Shown here: positions 18,708 to 25,240 of the stretch, piece by piece
Position numbering within the stretch: the first letter of the stretch is position 1
How the letters are laid out: each line of letters opens with the position of its first letter
Origin: CAYZTD01 sp964638155
Lineage (GTDB): Archaea > Thermoplasmatota > E2 > DHVEG-1
Direction of reading: 5' to 3'
Assembly (NCBI GenBank): GCA_964638155.1
Contig: CAZWYI010000009.1
Span: forward strand, 1 to 64,000
Length of the DNA: 64,000 bases
Notes under the pieces: model-generated
Told to the model about the DNA's origin: nothing
Seen by the model: the letters and a program-made list of their open reading frames with translations, nothing else
Databases searched by the model: none
Position numbers and translations under genes: made by a program

Positions 18708-19048
18708 TCAGTAAGTCACAGACAGATAATAAGAAACTACGTGCTTCTTTACTTAGCTATGCATTTGCTCAGGAGAACTCAGATGAAAACTTGAGTGAAC
18801 TTCAGACATTCTTAATGGCAACCGGATTTGGACCTATCAATATCAATAAGTTAAAGGAAAGAGTGAATCTAATAAAAAAAGAGGAAGCAAAACTAAAGCT
18901 TGATCAAAAGAGAATGGCAAGGTTGTTTACACGGAGTAAACAGGTTCGTAGCTATAGATTTGGTTCTAGTTTTTGTCCAAACTGTCATATGTTTAAGAAT
19001 TATGAGAAAGAATGTCCGTATTGTAAATATCTGGAAATGACTATATAA
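18704..19048 (+). CDS. Helical protein with C-terminal zinc ribbon
   Basis: A 114-residue protein. The first 85 residues are helical and charged (QENSDENLSELQTFLMATGF, then RVNLIKKEEAKLKLDQKRMA). The C-terminus holds a zinc ribbon with CPNC and CPYC pairs spaced 10 residues apart (residues about 91-107). It overlaps the upstream gene by ATGA and precedes the PRC-barrel gene by 17 bases. The zinc ribbon suggests nucleic-acid or protein binding, but no family was recognised. Confidence 0.5.
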   Translation: MISKSQTDNKKLRASLLSYAFAQENSDENLSELQTFLMATGFGPININKLKERVNLIKKEEAKLKLDQKRMARLFTRSKQVRSYRFGSSFCPNCHMFKNYEKECPYCKYLEMTI

Positions 19049-19065
19049 AATGAGGTGGAAAAAAT

Positions 19066-19581
19066 ATGATATTAGGTAGTGATTTAGAAGATTTTGAAGT
19101 GCTTGATTCACTTGGTGAAGAAGTTGGAAAAGTGAAAGATGTAATAGTGGATACCACTAAAAAGGAATGGAATATTAAGGAGATTGTTATCTCTAAGGGT
19201 ATTCTAAAAGGAGAAGCAGTATTTCCTTTTGATGCAATAAATAAGTTTGATGAAGAAGAAAAGATTGTTTCATTAAAAGAAGGAGCTAAATTACAGGATT
19301 TTGATGAAGAAAAACTAACACATACTTATCTTTCCATGGATGCGGTAAGAGATAGAGATGTTTTTAGCAGTGATGAAGACGAGATCGGTAAGATATATGA
19401 TTATGTTGTAGCAGATACGTTGACTCCTTGGCAAGTTATAAAGGTTCTAATTAAACCACATAAACATTTTTTGACAGGACAAAGAATCAGATTAGATGTG
19501 GAGAATGTCTCTAAAATAAAAGATGTAATAACTGTTAATTTACCTAAAACAGAATTAGAAAAAAAAGCAGAAAAAGAATAA
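19066..19581 (+). CDS. Tandem PRC-barrel protein
   Basis: A 171-residue protein with two PRC-barrel domains. The first covers residues 4-80 (FEVLDSLGEEVGKVKDVIVD, then EIVISKGILKGEAVFPFDAI). The second covers residues 85-160 (MDAVRDRDVFSSDEDEIGKI, then QVIKVLIKPHK). PRC-barrels bind partner proteins or RNA; in archaea, small PRC-barrel proteins (CdpB family in haloarchaea) work with SepF in cell division, while others associate with ribosome maturation. This gene ends the tight coiled-coil operon (AGGTGG before the ATG). A sepF gene lies about 4.7 kb downstream. A link to membrane-associated division or envelope assembly is therefore possible but unproven. Confidence 0.7.
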   Translation: MILGSDLEDFEVLDSLGEEVGKVKDVIVDTTKKEWNIKEIVISKGILKGEAVFPFDAINKFDEEEKIVSLKEGAKLQDFDEEKLTHTYLSMDAVRDRDVFSSDEDEIGKIYDYVVADTLTPWQVIKVLIKPHKHFLTGQRIRLDVENVSKIKDVITVNLPKTELEKKAEKE

Positions 19582-19653
19582 TCATTTGAGTCTAATTTTC
19601 ATCTCAATACTTCATTTAAATATTTCCTCTACTGGAAATAAAAGGGTATTAAG

Positions 19654-19800
19654 ATGAATAAAGTAAAGAAATGTCTGAGATGTGGTTGTAAACTTGATGA
19701 TTCAGAGTTTTACAGGGATGTAACTCAAGAGGATAACTTAAGCATGTATTGTAAAAAATGTGTTGATAAATACTTTAAACAGTTTACAGTTAATAAGTGA
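19654..19800 (+). CDS. 48-residue zinc-ribbon protein
   Basis: From ATG 19654 the frame gives a 48-residue protein with cysteines at CLRCGC (residues 7-12) and CKKC (about 33-36), a minimal zinc ribbon. GGGT lies 9 bases before the start. The next tiny gene follows after 15 bases. Too small for a family call. Confidence 0.5.
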   Translation: MNKVKKCLRCGCKLDDSEFYRDVTQEDNLSMYCKKCVDKYFKQFTVNK

Positions 19801-19815
19801 ATTAAGGGGTATGTT

Positions 19816-19962
19816 ATGGATCAATTTCTTTGTCCAAAATGTGGAAAAAAGTCTATAATTAAACAAAAAGTCGAGAAAGAAAAATACATGTTTATTTGTC
19901 AAACAGGTGGGTTTAAACAAGGTATTCTAGCTAATAAAGATCGTAGGAGAGATGTAAGATGA
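19816..19962 (+). CDS. 48-residue protein with half zinc ribbon
   Basis: From ATG 19816 (AGGGGT upstream) the frame gives 48 residues. CPKCGKKS occurs at residues 6-13, a lone Cys at 28, and a basic tail (NKDRRRDVR) follows. It is adjacent to two other tiny genes in the same direction; translation is plausible from spacing and ribosome-binding sites. Function unknown. Confidence 0.45.
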   Translation: MDQFLCPKCGKKSIIKQKVEKEKYMFICQTGGFKQGILANKDRRRDVR

Positions 19963-19978
19963 AGGAGGATGGTTTATT

Positions 19979-20158
19979 ATGTGGCTCACTCTGCTTATAA
20001 CTCATTTAGTTATATTCATTATTATTTTAATTATATTTTACTGGGTTTGTAAAAAGAAAACAAAAATAGTTGAAATAGAAGAACCAAAAACCCCATTTAC
20101 AATAAAATTAGATAAGATAAAAAAACGCTTGGGAAAAATAAGAAATCAAATCAAGTAA
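19979..20158 (+). CDS. 59-residue single-pass membrane protein
   Basis: From ATG 19979 (GGAGG about 10 bases upstream) the frame gives one transmembrane helix (residues 2-23) followed by a basic, charged cytoplasmic tail (KKKTKIVEIEEPK...KKRLGKIRNQIK). The layout resembles a shortened version of the membrane-coil proteins at 17578 and 17952. Function unknown. Confidence 0.5.
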   Translation: MWLTLLITHLVIFIIILIIFYWVCKKKTKIVEIEEPKTPFTIKLDKIKKRLGKIRNQIK

Positions 20159-20169
20159 TATACGGCAGA

Positions 20170-20562
20170 GTGTTTATAGATAGAAAGAAACAAAAAAATA
20201 AAAAAACAAAGAAAAAAACAGTAAAAATAACTATAACACTTACATCCGAACAATATAATTTTATTAAAAATAAAGATATTAATCCTGAAATTCTATTAAA
20301 AACGGCGATAAAACTTGAAAAAGAAAAAAGCTACAGGAAGAACGTCAATTAAAAACAAAAAAATTTGATAATGAATTCCAAAAAATAAAATCAAGAATTG
20401 ATGGATCTCTCAAAGGAAAAAGGACAAATGATTCATTATGGTCAATGCGTTATAAACATGCAAAAACTCTTTTCAAGATCACATTTTATAAGTTATGATG
20501 TGCCACATGGTGATAAACTATATAATTTATTTGTTAACAATTATGACCTTCTAATTAAATGA
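20170..20562 (+). pseudogene. Frameshifted gene for a helical protein (two poly-A indels)
   Basis: Frame 1 from GTG 20170 reads 60 residues (TVKITITLTSEQYNFIK, then a helix ending LEKEK) and stops. A continuation in the next frame (KLQEERQLKTKKFDNEF) begins at the A-run near 20325. A further continuation in a third frame (NQELMDLSKEKGQMIHYG to NNYDLLIK, stop 20562) begins at the A-runs near 20380-20395. Joined, they give one coherent helical protein of about 130 residues. One A added in the first place and two in the second would restore it. The family is not recognised; the N-terminal 'ITLTSEQYNFI' could be ribbon-helix-helix-like. Confidence 0.5.
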
Positions 20563-20753
20563 AATATAAAATAATATACCTTATGTAAGACGCATAAACA
20601 TTTGTAAAAAAGATTTACTATTAAGCGGATGGGAAAACAATATGTCCGTTGCATTCGACAAGGGAAAAAAATAGCCTACAATGTGACAGCACCTCAATTT
20701 TAGGTAAAATATTATATACTATTCAGTATATATTAATGATTGGGGTAAAAAAA

Positions 20754-22202
20754 ATGTTTTACAAAAATAAAAAAGGATTTATATTGCTTGTTTTAACATT
20801 GTTTTTGATTGGATCAGTAATTGTTCCAAGTTTGTCTGGGAAAGTTCAAAAGAATGATATCAACAAAAATGTAGAAGATGAAACAAAAATCAGTAGTTCA
20901 AATATTTATGATCTACTAATTATTACACCGGATAATTTCAAAGTTTTTTTGAATAAACTAGAAACACACAAGAATAATATGGGTATTAAAACAAAAATTC
21001 TAACTTTATCTGAAATATATGACACATATATATTTGGTAGAGACAAACCTGAACAGATAAAATATGCAATAAAAGATGCGTATGATAATTATGGAATAAA
21101 ATATGTTCTTTTAGTAGGAAGCTACAAAAAAATGCCTGTTAGATATGTTCATAATTCAGATCTTAGTTTTGAAACATATCTTGAACCAAAATATATTTCA
21201 GAACTTTATTATGCTGATCTTTATAACGATGAAAATGAATTTCAAACCTGGGACTATGATGGAGATGGAAAATTTGGAGAATGGGTTGTAAATGAGAGTA
21301 ATGCCCGTGATAAATATATTGATCTTTATCCTGATGTTTATGTTGGTAGAATTGCCTGTAGAAATATTTTTGAAGTAATTATAATGGTTGATAAAATTAT
21401 AAAATACGAGACAATGACCTATGGATCTGATTGGTTTGATAAGTTTGTTGTTGTAGCAGGAGATACATATGCTGAAGGTGAATATCCTTTTAATACCTCC
21501 GGATATGAAGGTGAAGAAAATACAGAAAAAGCTATTGAAAATATGACTTCTTTTGATCCAATAAGACTATGGATTTCAAATGAAAAGTTCACTGGCCCTG
21601 AAGATGTTATAAATACAATGAATGAAGGATGCGGAATAATGTTTTTTGATGGCCATGCATCACCTATAGCATGGGGGACTCATCCATATAATAGTAAAAA
21701 ATTTATTTTTGGTTTAAAAAATACTGATATGTGGAAACTATGGAATGGATATAAATTACCAGTAGTTGTTGCTGGAGCCTGTCATAACGCTCAATTTGAT
21801 GTTACACCCCTAAACCTGATAAAACACCCGTTTACTTCTCCTAATCATGGGACATATGCTCTTGAATGCTGGGCTTGGAAACTAGCTAGTAAACCCTTTG
21901 GAGGATCCATTGCTACAATTGCTAATACAGGGCTAGGAATGAGTAAAGAAGATAAAAAATCAATGGAAGGCGCTGGAGATTATATGGATTTACAGTTTTT
22001 CAAGGTATATGGAAATAATGAATCAGACATTCTTGGTGAATGCTGGGGAAAAGCAATATCTAGATATATTGATGCATATCCAGTAAACTGGGATATACCT
22101 GATAATTCAGAATATGTTTATGACAATAAATACGATTTAAAAACACCTCAACAGTGGACTCTGCTAGGCGATCCAAGCTTAAAAATCGGTGGTTATCAAT
22201 AA
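20754..22202 (+). CDS. Secreted peptidase C25 (gingipain-like)
   Basis: A 482-residue protein from ATG 20754, preceded by GGGGT 9 bases upstream; an in-frame ATG at 20736 is the alternative. An N-terminal signal segment (GFILLVLTLFLIGSVIVPS) is followed by a caspase-hemoglobinase fold: 'YDLLIITPDNFKVFLNKLE', 'GIKYVLLVGSYKKMP', then catalytic His in 'MFFDGHASP' and catalytic Cys in 'VVVAGACHNAQFD'. The ending 'WTLLGDPSLKIGG' is typical of C25 domains. These proteases cleave after Arg or Lys in extracellular protein. No C-terminal sorting domain or anchor is seen. A TATA-like element (TATTATATAC) lies at 20709-20718. It could feed on detrital protein or process surface proteins. Confidence 0.85.
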   Translation: MFYKNKKGFILLVLTLFLIGSVIVPSLSGKVQKNDINKNVEDETKISSSNIYDLLIITPDNFKVFLNKLETHKNNMGIKTKILTLSEIYDTYIFGRDKPEQIKYAIKDAYDNYGIKYVLLVGSYKKMPVRYVHNSDLSFETYLEPKYISELYYADLYNDENEFQTWDYDGDGKFGEWVVNESNARDKYIDLYPDVYVGRIACRNIFEVIIMVDKIIKYETMTYGSDWFDKFVVVAGDTYAEGEYPFNTSGYEGEENTEKAIENMTSFDPIRLWISNEKFTGPEDVINTMNEGCGIMFFDGHASPIAWGTHPYNSKKFIFGLKNTDMWKLWNGYKLPVVVAGACHNAQFDVTPLNLIKHPFTSPNHGTYALECWAWKLASKPFGGSIATIANTGLGMSKEDKKSMEGAGDYMDLQFFKVYGNNESDILGECWGKAISRYIDAYPVNWDIPDNSEYVYDNKYDLKTPQQWTLLGDPSLKIGGYQ

Positions 22203-22265
22203 ACTACAAAACATCTATAATCTTTATAAATCATCTATTCTTTAATGAGATTGGGAAATAATAAA

Positions 22266-22382
22266 ATGAATTCTTCGAATAAGAAAGATATTAAAGAAAT
22301 TTTTCAAGAAGCATCTGAAAAGTGTTCCAAAAAGATTACTATGAAAGAAATAAAAAAAGAGTTAGAAAAACGATATGATTAA
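22266..22382 (+). CDS. Possible 38-residue helical protein
   Basis: ATG 22266 opens a short frame rich in Lys/Glu (KDIKEIFQEASEKCSKK, then TMKEIKKELEKRYD). The helical periodicity and its position between genes make it plausible. GGGA lies 9 bases upstream. Unknown function. Confidence 0.35.
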   Translation: MNSSNKKDIKEIFQEASEKCSKKITMKEIKKELEKRYD

Positions 22383-22422
22383 TACTTTACAAATTATGTA
22401 ATCGCAAAAAATAGCTTAAATT

Positions 22423-22584
22423 TTATTTATTTTTCTTCCAGCTATATGTTTTAATCTTTTTTGATTTACCAAATCCACAAGACGCACATACCTTTTTTTG
22501 CGTGTGAAACGCATGTTTTCCACAGCGTCTGCAGAGTGTATGGGTTTTTTTCCCACCCATTTTAGAAGCAGTACCTTTAGTCAT
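22423..22584 (-). CDS. rpl37e: Large ribosomal subunit protein eL37
   Basis: A 53-residue protein read from ATG 22584. 'MTKGTASKMGGKKTHTLCRR' begins the canonical eL37, with zinc ligands CRRC and CASC and the basic end 'KTYSWKKNK'. It binds 23S rRNA in the large subunit. It lies 20 bases downstream of the Lsm gene on the same strand, the conserved archaeal pair. Confidence 0.95.
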   Translation of the reverse strand: MTKGTASKMGGKKTHTLCRRCGKHAFHTQKKVCASCGFGKSKKIKTYSWKKNK

Positions 22585-22604
22585 AATTTATTCCTCATAA
22601 AAAT

Positions 22605-22823
22605 TTACGGTGAAACATATATTATATTATCGCCACGGACAATTACCATGTTATGTTTGCCCTGGGATTCATTATTTAGCATTTCTTCAGCATTTTTAAG
22701 TACAAGATTCATATGTGGCACATCATATCCGTCTAGTATTCCATGATATGATCTTCCACTTCTTAATTCAACCAAGACACGATTGTTTAGACTTCCATGT
22801 AATATTTTAAGTGGTTTATCCAT
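22605..22823 (-). CDS. Archaeal Sm-like protein (Lsm/SmAP)
   Basis: A 72-residue protein with Sm1 (VLVELRSGRSYHGILDGYDVP, ending in the conserved Asp/His/Asn MNLVL) and Sm2 (MVIVRGDNIIYVSP). These form heptameric rings that bind U-rich RNA and take part in RNA processing. It leads the two-gene unit with eL37, a classic archaeal arrangement. The family length is usually 70-80 residues, so it is complete. Confidence 0.95.
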   Translation of the reverse strand: MDKPLKILHGSLNNRVLVELRSGRSYHGILDGYDVPHMNLVLKNAEEMLNNESQGKHNMVIVRGDNIIYVSP

Positions 22824-23005
22824 AATGTTTACCTTAGGACCTGGGAATATACATCTTCTTTATAAGAGTTTTGGGGTTTTTCGGTAGTTCCAAAAGTAGA
22901 TTTTAAAAGTCCATATCCTATAAAAATCCAATAATACTTTAGTTTTGTAATAGTAAATCAGTGATAAAAAATAATTAAAACAGTCATATTCATAGAAAAA
23001 TATTT

Positions 23006-23039
23006 ATAGTTATTCTAACTATAGTAGTTATGGTAACTA
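23006..23039 (+). promoter_or_regulatory. Two tandem operator palindromes over antitoxin promoter
   Basis: Two dyads, ATAGTTA-TTC-TAACTAT (23006-23022, 7-bp arms) and TAGTTA-TGG-TAACTA (23025-23039, 6-bp arms), are centred 18 bp apart. They overlap the TATA-like element (TATTTATA, from 23001) and the antitoxin start codon. This layout fits autorepression by the antitoxin or the complex. Confidence 0.7.
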
Positions 23040-23266
23040 TGAATTATAAAACAATCAATGTTACATCTAAAACATATGAAAAGCTTGTTATTTATAAACA
23101 TGGAAATATGAGTTTTGATGATGTTCTAAACGAGTTTATGAGTCAAATTGAAGAAAAAAAATTTTATAACCATATTCTCAAGGAACATAAAAAAAGGATG
23201 CAAAAAATTAAAGCTGGGGATTATGTTGAGTCTGATAATATAGAAGATGCATTAAAAAATGCTTGA
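23030..23266 (+). CDS. Antitoxin (VapB/RelB-like, ribbon-helix-helix type)
   Basis: A 78-residue protein. Its N-terminal beta strand 'KTINVTSKTYEKLVIYK' and 'SFDDVLNEFM' resemble the short DNA-binding domains of archaeal VapB/RelB-type antitoxins (DUF7557-like). The C-terminal half is a charged helix that would wrap the toxin. The ATG at 23030 or 23039 lies inside the operator palindromes, so the mRNA is leaderless or nearly so. It is followed by a frameshifted RelE-like toxin gene, which makes the pair recognisable. Confidence 0.65.
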   Translation: MVTMNYKTINVTSKTYEKLVIYKHGNMSFDDVLNEFMSQIEEKKFYNHILKEHKKRMQKIKAGDYVESDNIEDALKNA

Positions 23267-23275
23267 GGTAGTTCT

Positions 23276-23600
23276 TTGGTATTAAATAAAAATTCAAATT
23301 CTTATAAAATCTTTCAAGGTAAAGATTTTTTAAAAGATGTTAAAAAAATTATGAAGAGTAAAAAATAAATCTTTATTATCAGATATTCAAAGAGTTATTG
23401 ATGAATTAAAAATTGATCCTCATAAAAAACGTCCAAAACTGGATATAAAACTTATATCTCCAAAAAAAGAGTCAATATATCGAGTTCGATTAGGAAAATA
23501 TCGATTAGTATATGAAATAGATGAAACAAATAAAACCGTTACACTTACTATGTTTTTTATCCGGGGGGAAAGGATATCAATATTGATTGATGATTTATAA
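23276..23600 (+). pseudogene. RelE/ParE-family toxin, interrupted by frameshift
   Basis: From TTG 23276 the first frame gives 'YKIFQGKDFLKDVKKIMKS' and then stops. Removing one A from the AAAAAA run near 23363-23368 joins it to 'NKSLLSDIQRVIDELKIDPH', 'ESIYRVRLGKYRLVYEID' and 'LTMFFIRGERISILIDDL'. That is the RelE fold with its conserved Arg-rich strand (YRVRLGKYR). RelE toxins cleave mRNA on the ribosome. With the frame broken, the toxin would be inactive unless slippage or sequence error is involved. The intact antitoxin upstream fits a decayed or mis-assembled toxin-antitoxin pair. Confidence 0.7.
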
Positions 23601-23742
23601 TGAAATATCAAATGTTTTTGATGTAAAATTAAGTAAAAAGGAAAAAATCCCTCCATTCTTTCTCATTTTTTACATTCGGTTGTAATGGTTTTAAAAATAT
23701 TAAGAAAGCTTTAAAAGAAAATATATCTTGTAATTTCCTTTG

Positions 23743-24240
23743 ATGGATGAAAAAATTAGAAATAAACACCGTCTTAAAAATAAAGAAATCAGAGAAATAA
23801 AAGAAAAATTAACAAATAATTTTGACTGTGATTTTTCTTTTGACGGATCTGTTTTTGAAAGCGGAATGTTAGAAGATACTGTAATTGTTTTTATAGATAG
23901 TGAACCATGTTTTTTATATAAAAAAAATGAAATTGTTTTTACCCTATTTGGTCTAAATAGATTCCAACCTAAAAATAAATATGTAGTAGTTGATATGGGT
24001 GCAGTAAAGTTTGTAACTAATGGAGCTGATGTTATGGCGCCAGGTATTGTGGATGCTGATAATGATATCTCAAAGGGTGATCAGGTTTGGATATGTGATG
24101 AGCATAACAAAAGACCACTTGCTATAGGTTTTGCTATTATAGATGGAAATGACATGAAAAATAAAAAAGAAGGTAAGGCTGTAGAAAATTTTTTATATGT
24201 GGGAGATAAACTTTGGAATTATCTCGCCAAAAGTTTATAA
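23743..24240 (+). CDS. PUA-domain RNA-binding protein (MCT-1/Tma20-like)
   Basis: About 165 residues from ATG 23743. An N-terminal 75-residue domain (KEIREIKEKLTNNFDCDF) is followed by a PUA domain (residues about 80-160: YVVVDMGAVKFVTNGADVMA, PGIVDADNDISKGDQVWI, then PLAIGFAIIDG). This is the arrangement of archaeal COG2016 proteins related to eukaryotic MCT-1/Tma20, which act with ribosomes in initiation or recycling. The lack of a Shine-Dalgarno suggests a leaderless start. It lies 54 bases upstream of sepF. Confidence 0.85.
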   Translation: MDEKIRNKHRLKNKEIREIKEKLTNNFDCDFSFDGSVFESGMLEDTVIVFIDSEPCFLYKKNEIVFTLFGLNRFQPKNKYVVVDMGAVKFVTNGADVMAPGIVDADNDISKGDQVWICDEHNKRPLAIGFAIIDGNDMKNKKEGKAVENFLYVGDKLWNYLAKSL

Positions 24241-24294
24241 AGAGAAATATATATTATAGTTTTGTGTAAAACCTTCCAGGAGATGGTAATTATT

Positions 24295-24663
24295 ATGGGA
24301 ATAGTCAATAAGATTTTTGGTGATAAAAAAACAGGCGATGCAGAAGGATACGTTGATCTTGAAAAATATATTGATTCAACTGGTGAAACGCCAAATGCAA
24401 ATATGTATGTTCGAGTAGGTGAGATACAACGATATGAAGATTTAAAAGATTTTACTGATTATGTATATGGCGGTAATGTTTTAATTCTTGATTTTTCTCC
24501 AATTGCCGATGAAGAAGTAATCTTGAAAAGAATCACTAGCGATCTTAAAAAAATGACCAAAGAAATAAATGGAGATATAGCAGGAATTGGAAACAACCTT
24601 ATGATAATATCTCCTTCTAATGTTAAAGTTGAGCGTAGAAAACTTAGGGGAAAATTCGCCTAA
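24295..24663 (+). CDS. sepF: Archaeal SepF cell-division protein
   Basis: 122 residues from ATG 24295 (AGGAG about 12 bases upstream). An N-terminal amphipathic membrane-binding helix (MGIVNKIFGDK) and an acidic linker precede the SepF core: 'MYVRVGEIQRYEDLKDFTDY', 'GGNVLILDFSPIADEEVILK', 'DIAGIGNNLMIISPSNVKVE'. Archaeal SepF anchors FtsZ to the membrane. An alternative ATG lies 12 bases upstream. It forms a probable unit with the PUA protein, and a T-rich terminator follows. Confidence 0.9.
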   Translation: MGIVNKIFGDKKTGDAEGYVDLEKYIDSTGETPNANMYVRVGEIQRYEDLKDFTDYVYGGNVLILDFSPIADEEVILKRITSDLKKMTKEINGDIAGIGNNLMIISPSNVKVERRKLRGKFA

Positions 24664-24673
24664 GTTCTATCTA

Positions 24674-24690
24674 TTTTTTTATTTTTTTTT
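24674..24690 (+). terminator. Oligo-T terminator after sepF
   Basis: A run of T7-A-T9 follows the sepF stop by about 10 bases, matching the T-tract type of archaeal intrinsic terminator. Confidence 0.6.
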
Positions 24691-24723
24691 AAAAAGCAAC
24701 TAACTTTTAAAGAGAAGGGAGTA

Positions 24724-24793
24724 GGAATCTGGAGGGTGGATGGTAAAGATGAAAGGAAGAAAAAACAAAGTTAAATGTTTTTTTCCAGATTCC
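24724..24793. repeat. Inverted repeat GGAATCTGGA/TCCAGATTCC enclosing 50 bases
   Basis: A perfect 10-bp stem (24724-24733 with 24784-24793) encloses a purine-rich loop containing GGTGGATGG and ending in seven T. It stands alone between sepF and tRNA-Arg with no gene. It could be a small RNA or a mobile-element scar. I see no clear box C/D or H/ACA motifs. Confidence 0.45.
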
Positions 24794-24890
24794 ATTGAGA
24801 TATACTCTGTATATAATATTATATAAATGTTATGTGACATTTTTTCATTTTGAAACATTAATCAAACTTTGCTCTAAATGATTACAAAAA

Positions 24891-24964
24891 CGGACCTGTG
24901 GGGATTCGAACCCCAGTTACCGGCTCCGAAGGCCGGAAGGATATCCTGACTACCTTACAGGCCC
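24891..24964 (-). tRNA. tRNA-Arg (TCG)
   Basis: The reverse complement folds as a cloverleaf. The acceptor stem GGGCCTG pairs with CAGGTCC (one G-U), the anticodon stem CCGGC pairs with GCCGG around loop CTTCGGA (anticodon TCG), and the T-arm contains GGTTCGAATCC. There is no intron, and CCA is not encoded. Confidence 0.95.
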
Positions 24965-25240
24965 AATATAGAATTATCTTATTTTTTTGAAAATAAAAAA
25001 ACTCGTTATAAAGTTGTCTACATTAATGACAGTTAAGCCTAATATTAAAGAAAGATATAAATATCATTTAAAGTATAACAAATTTAGTTGGATGAGATGC
25101 GCAAAAGTTGGTTATTATTGTTTAAATAATTTTAGATATTGACCAATTAAAAATTTACTGATATAGATATGGGATGCGGATGGAAATCAGAAAAATAATA
25201 ATAAAACAAACTAATTTTTTCTTTTGTGGAGGGGAATTAG

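Noticed and set aside
20629..20703. 24-codon frame starting MGKQYVRCIRQGKKIAYN upstream of the C25 peptidase
   Set aside because: Looks protein-like but has no ribosome-binding site and ends before the peptidase start; too short to support.
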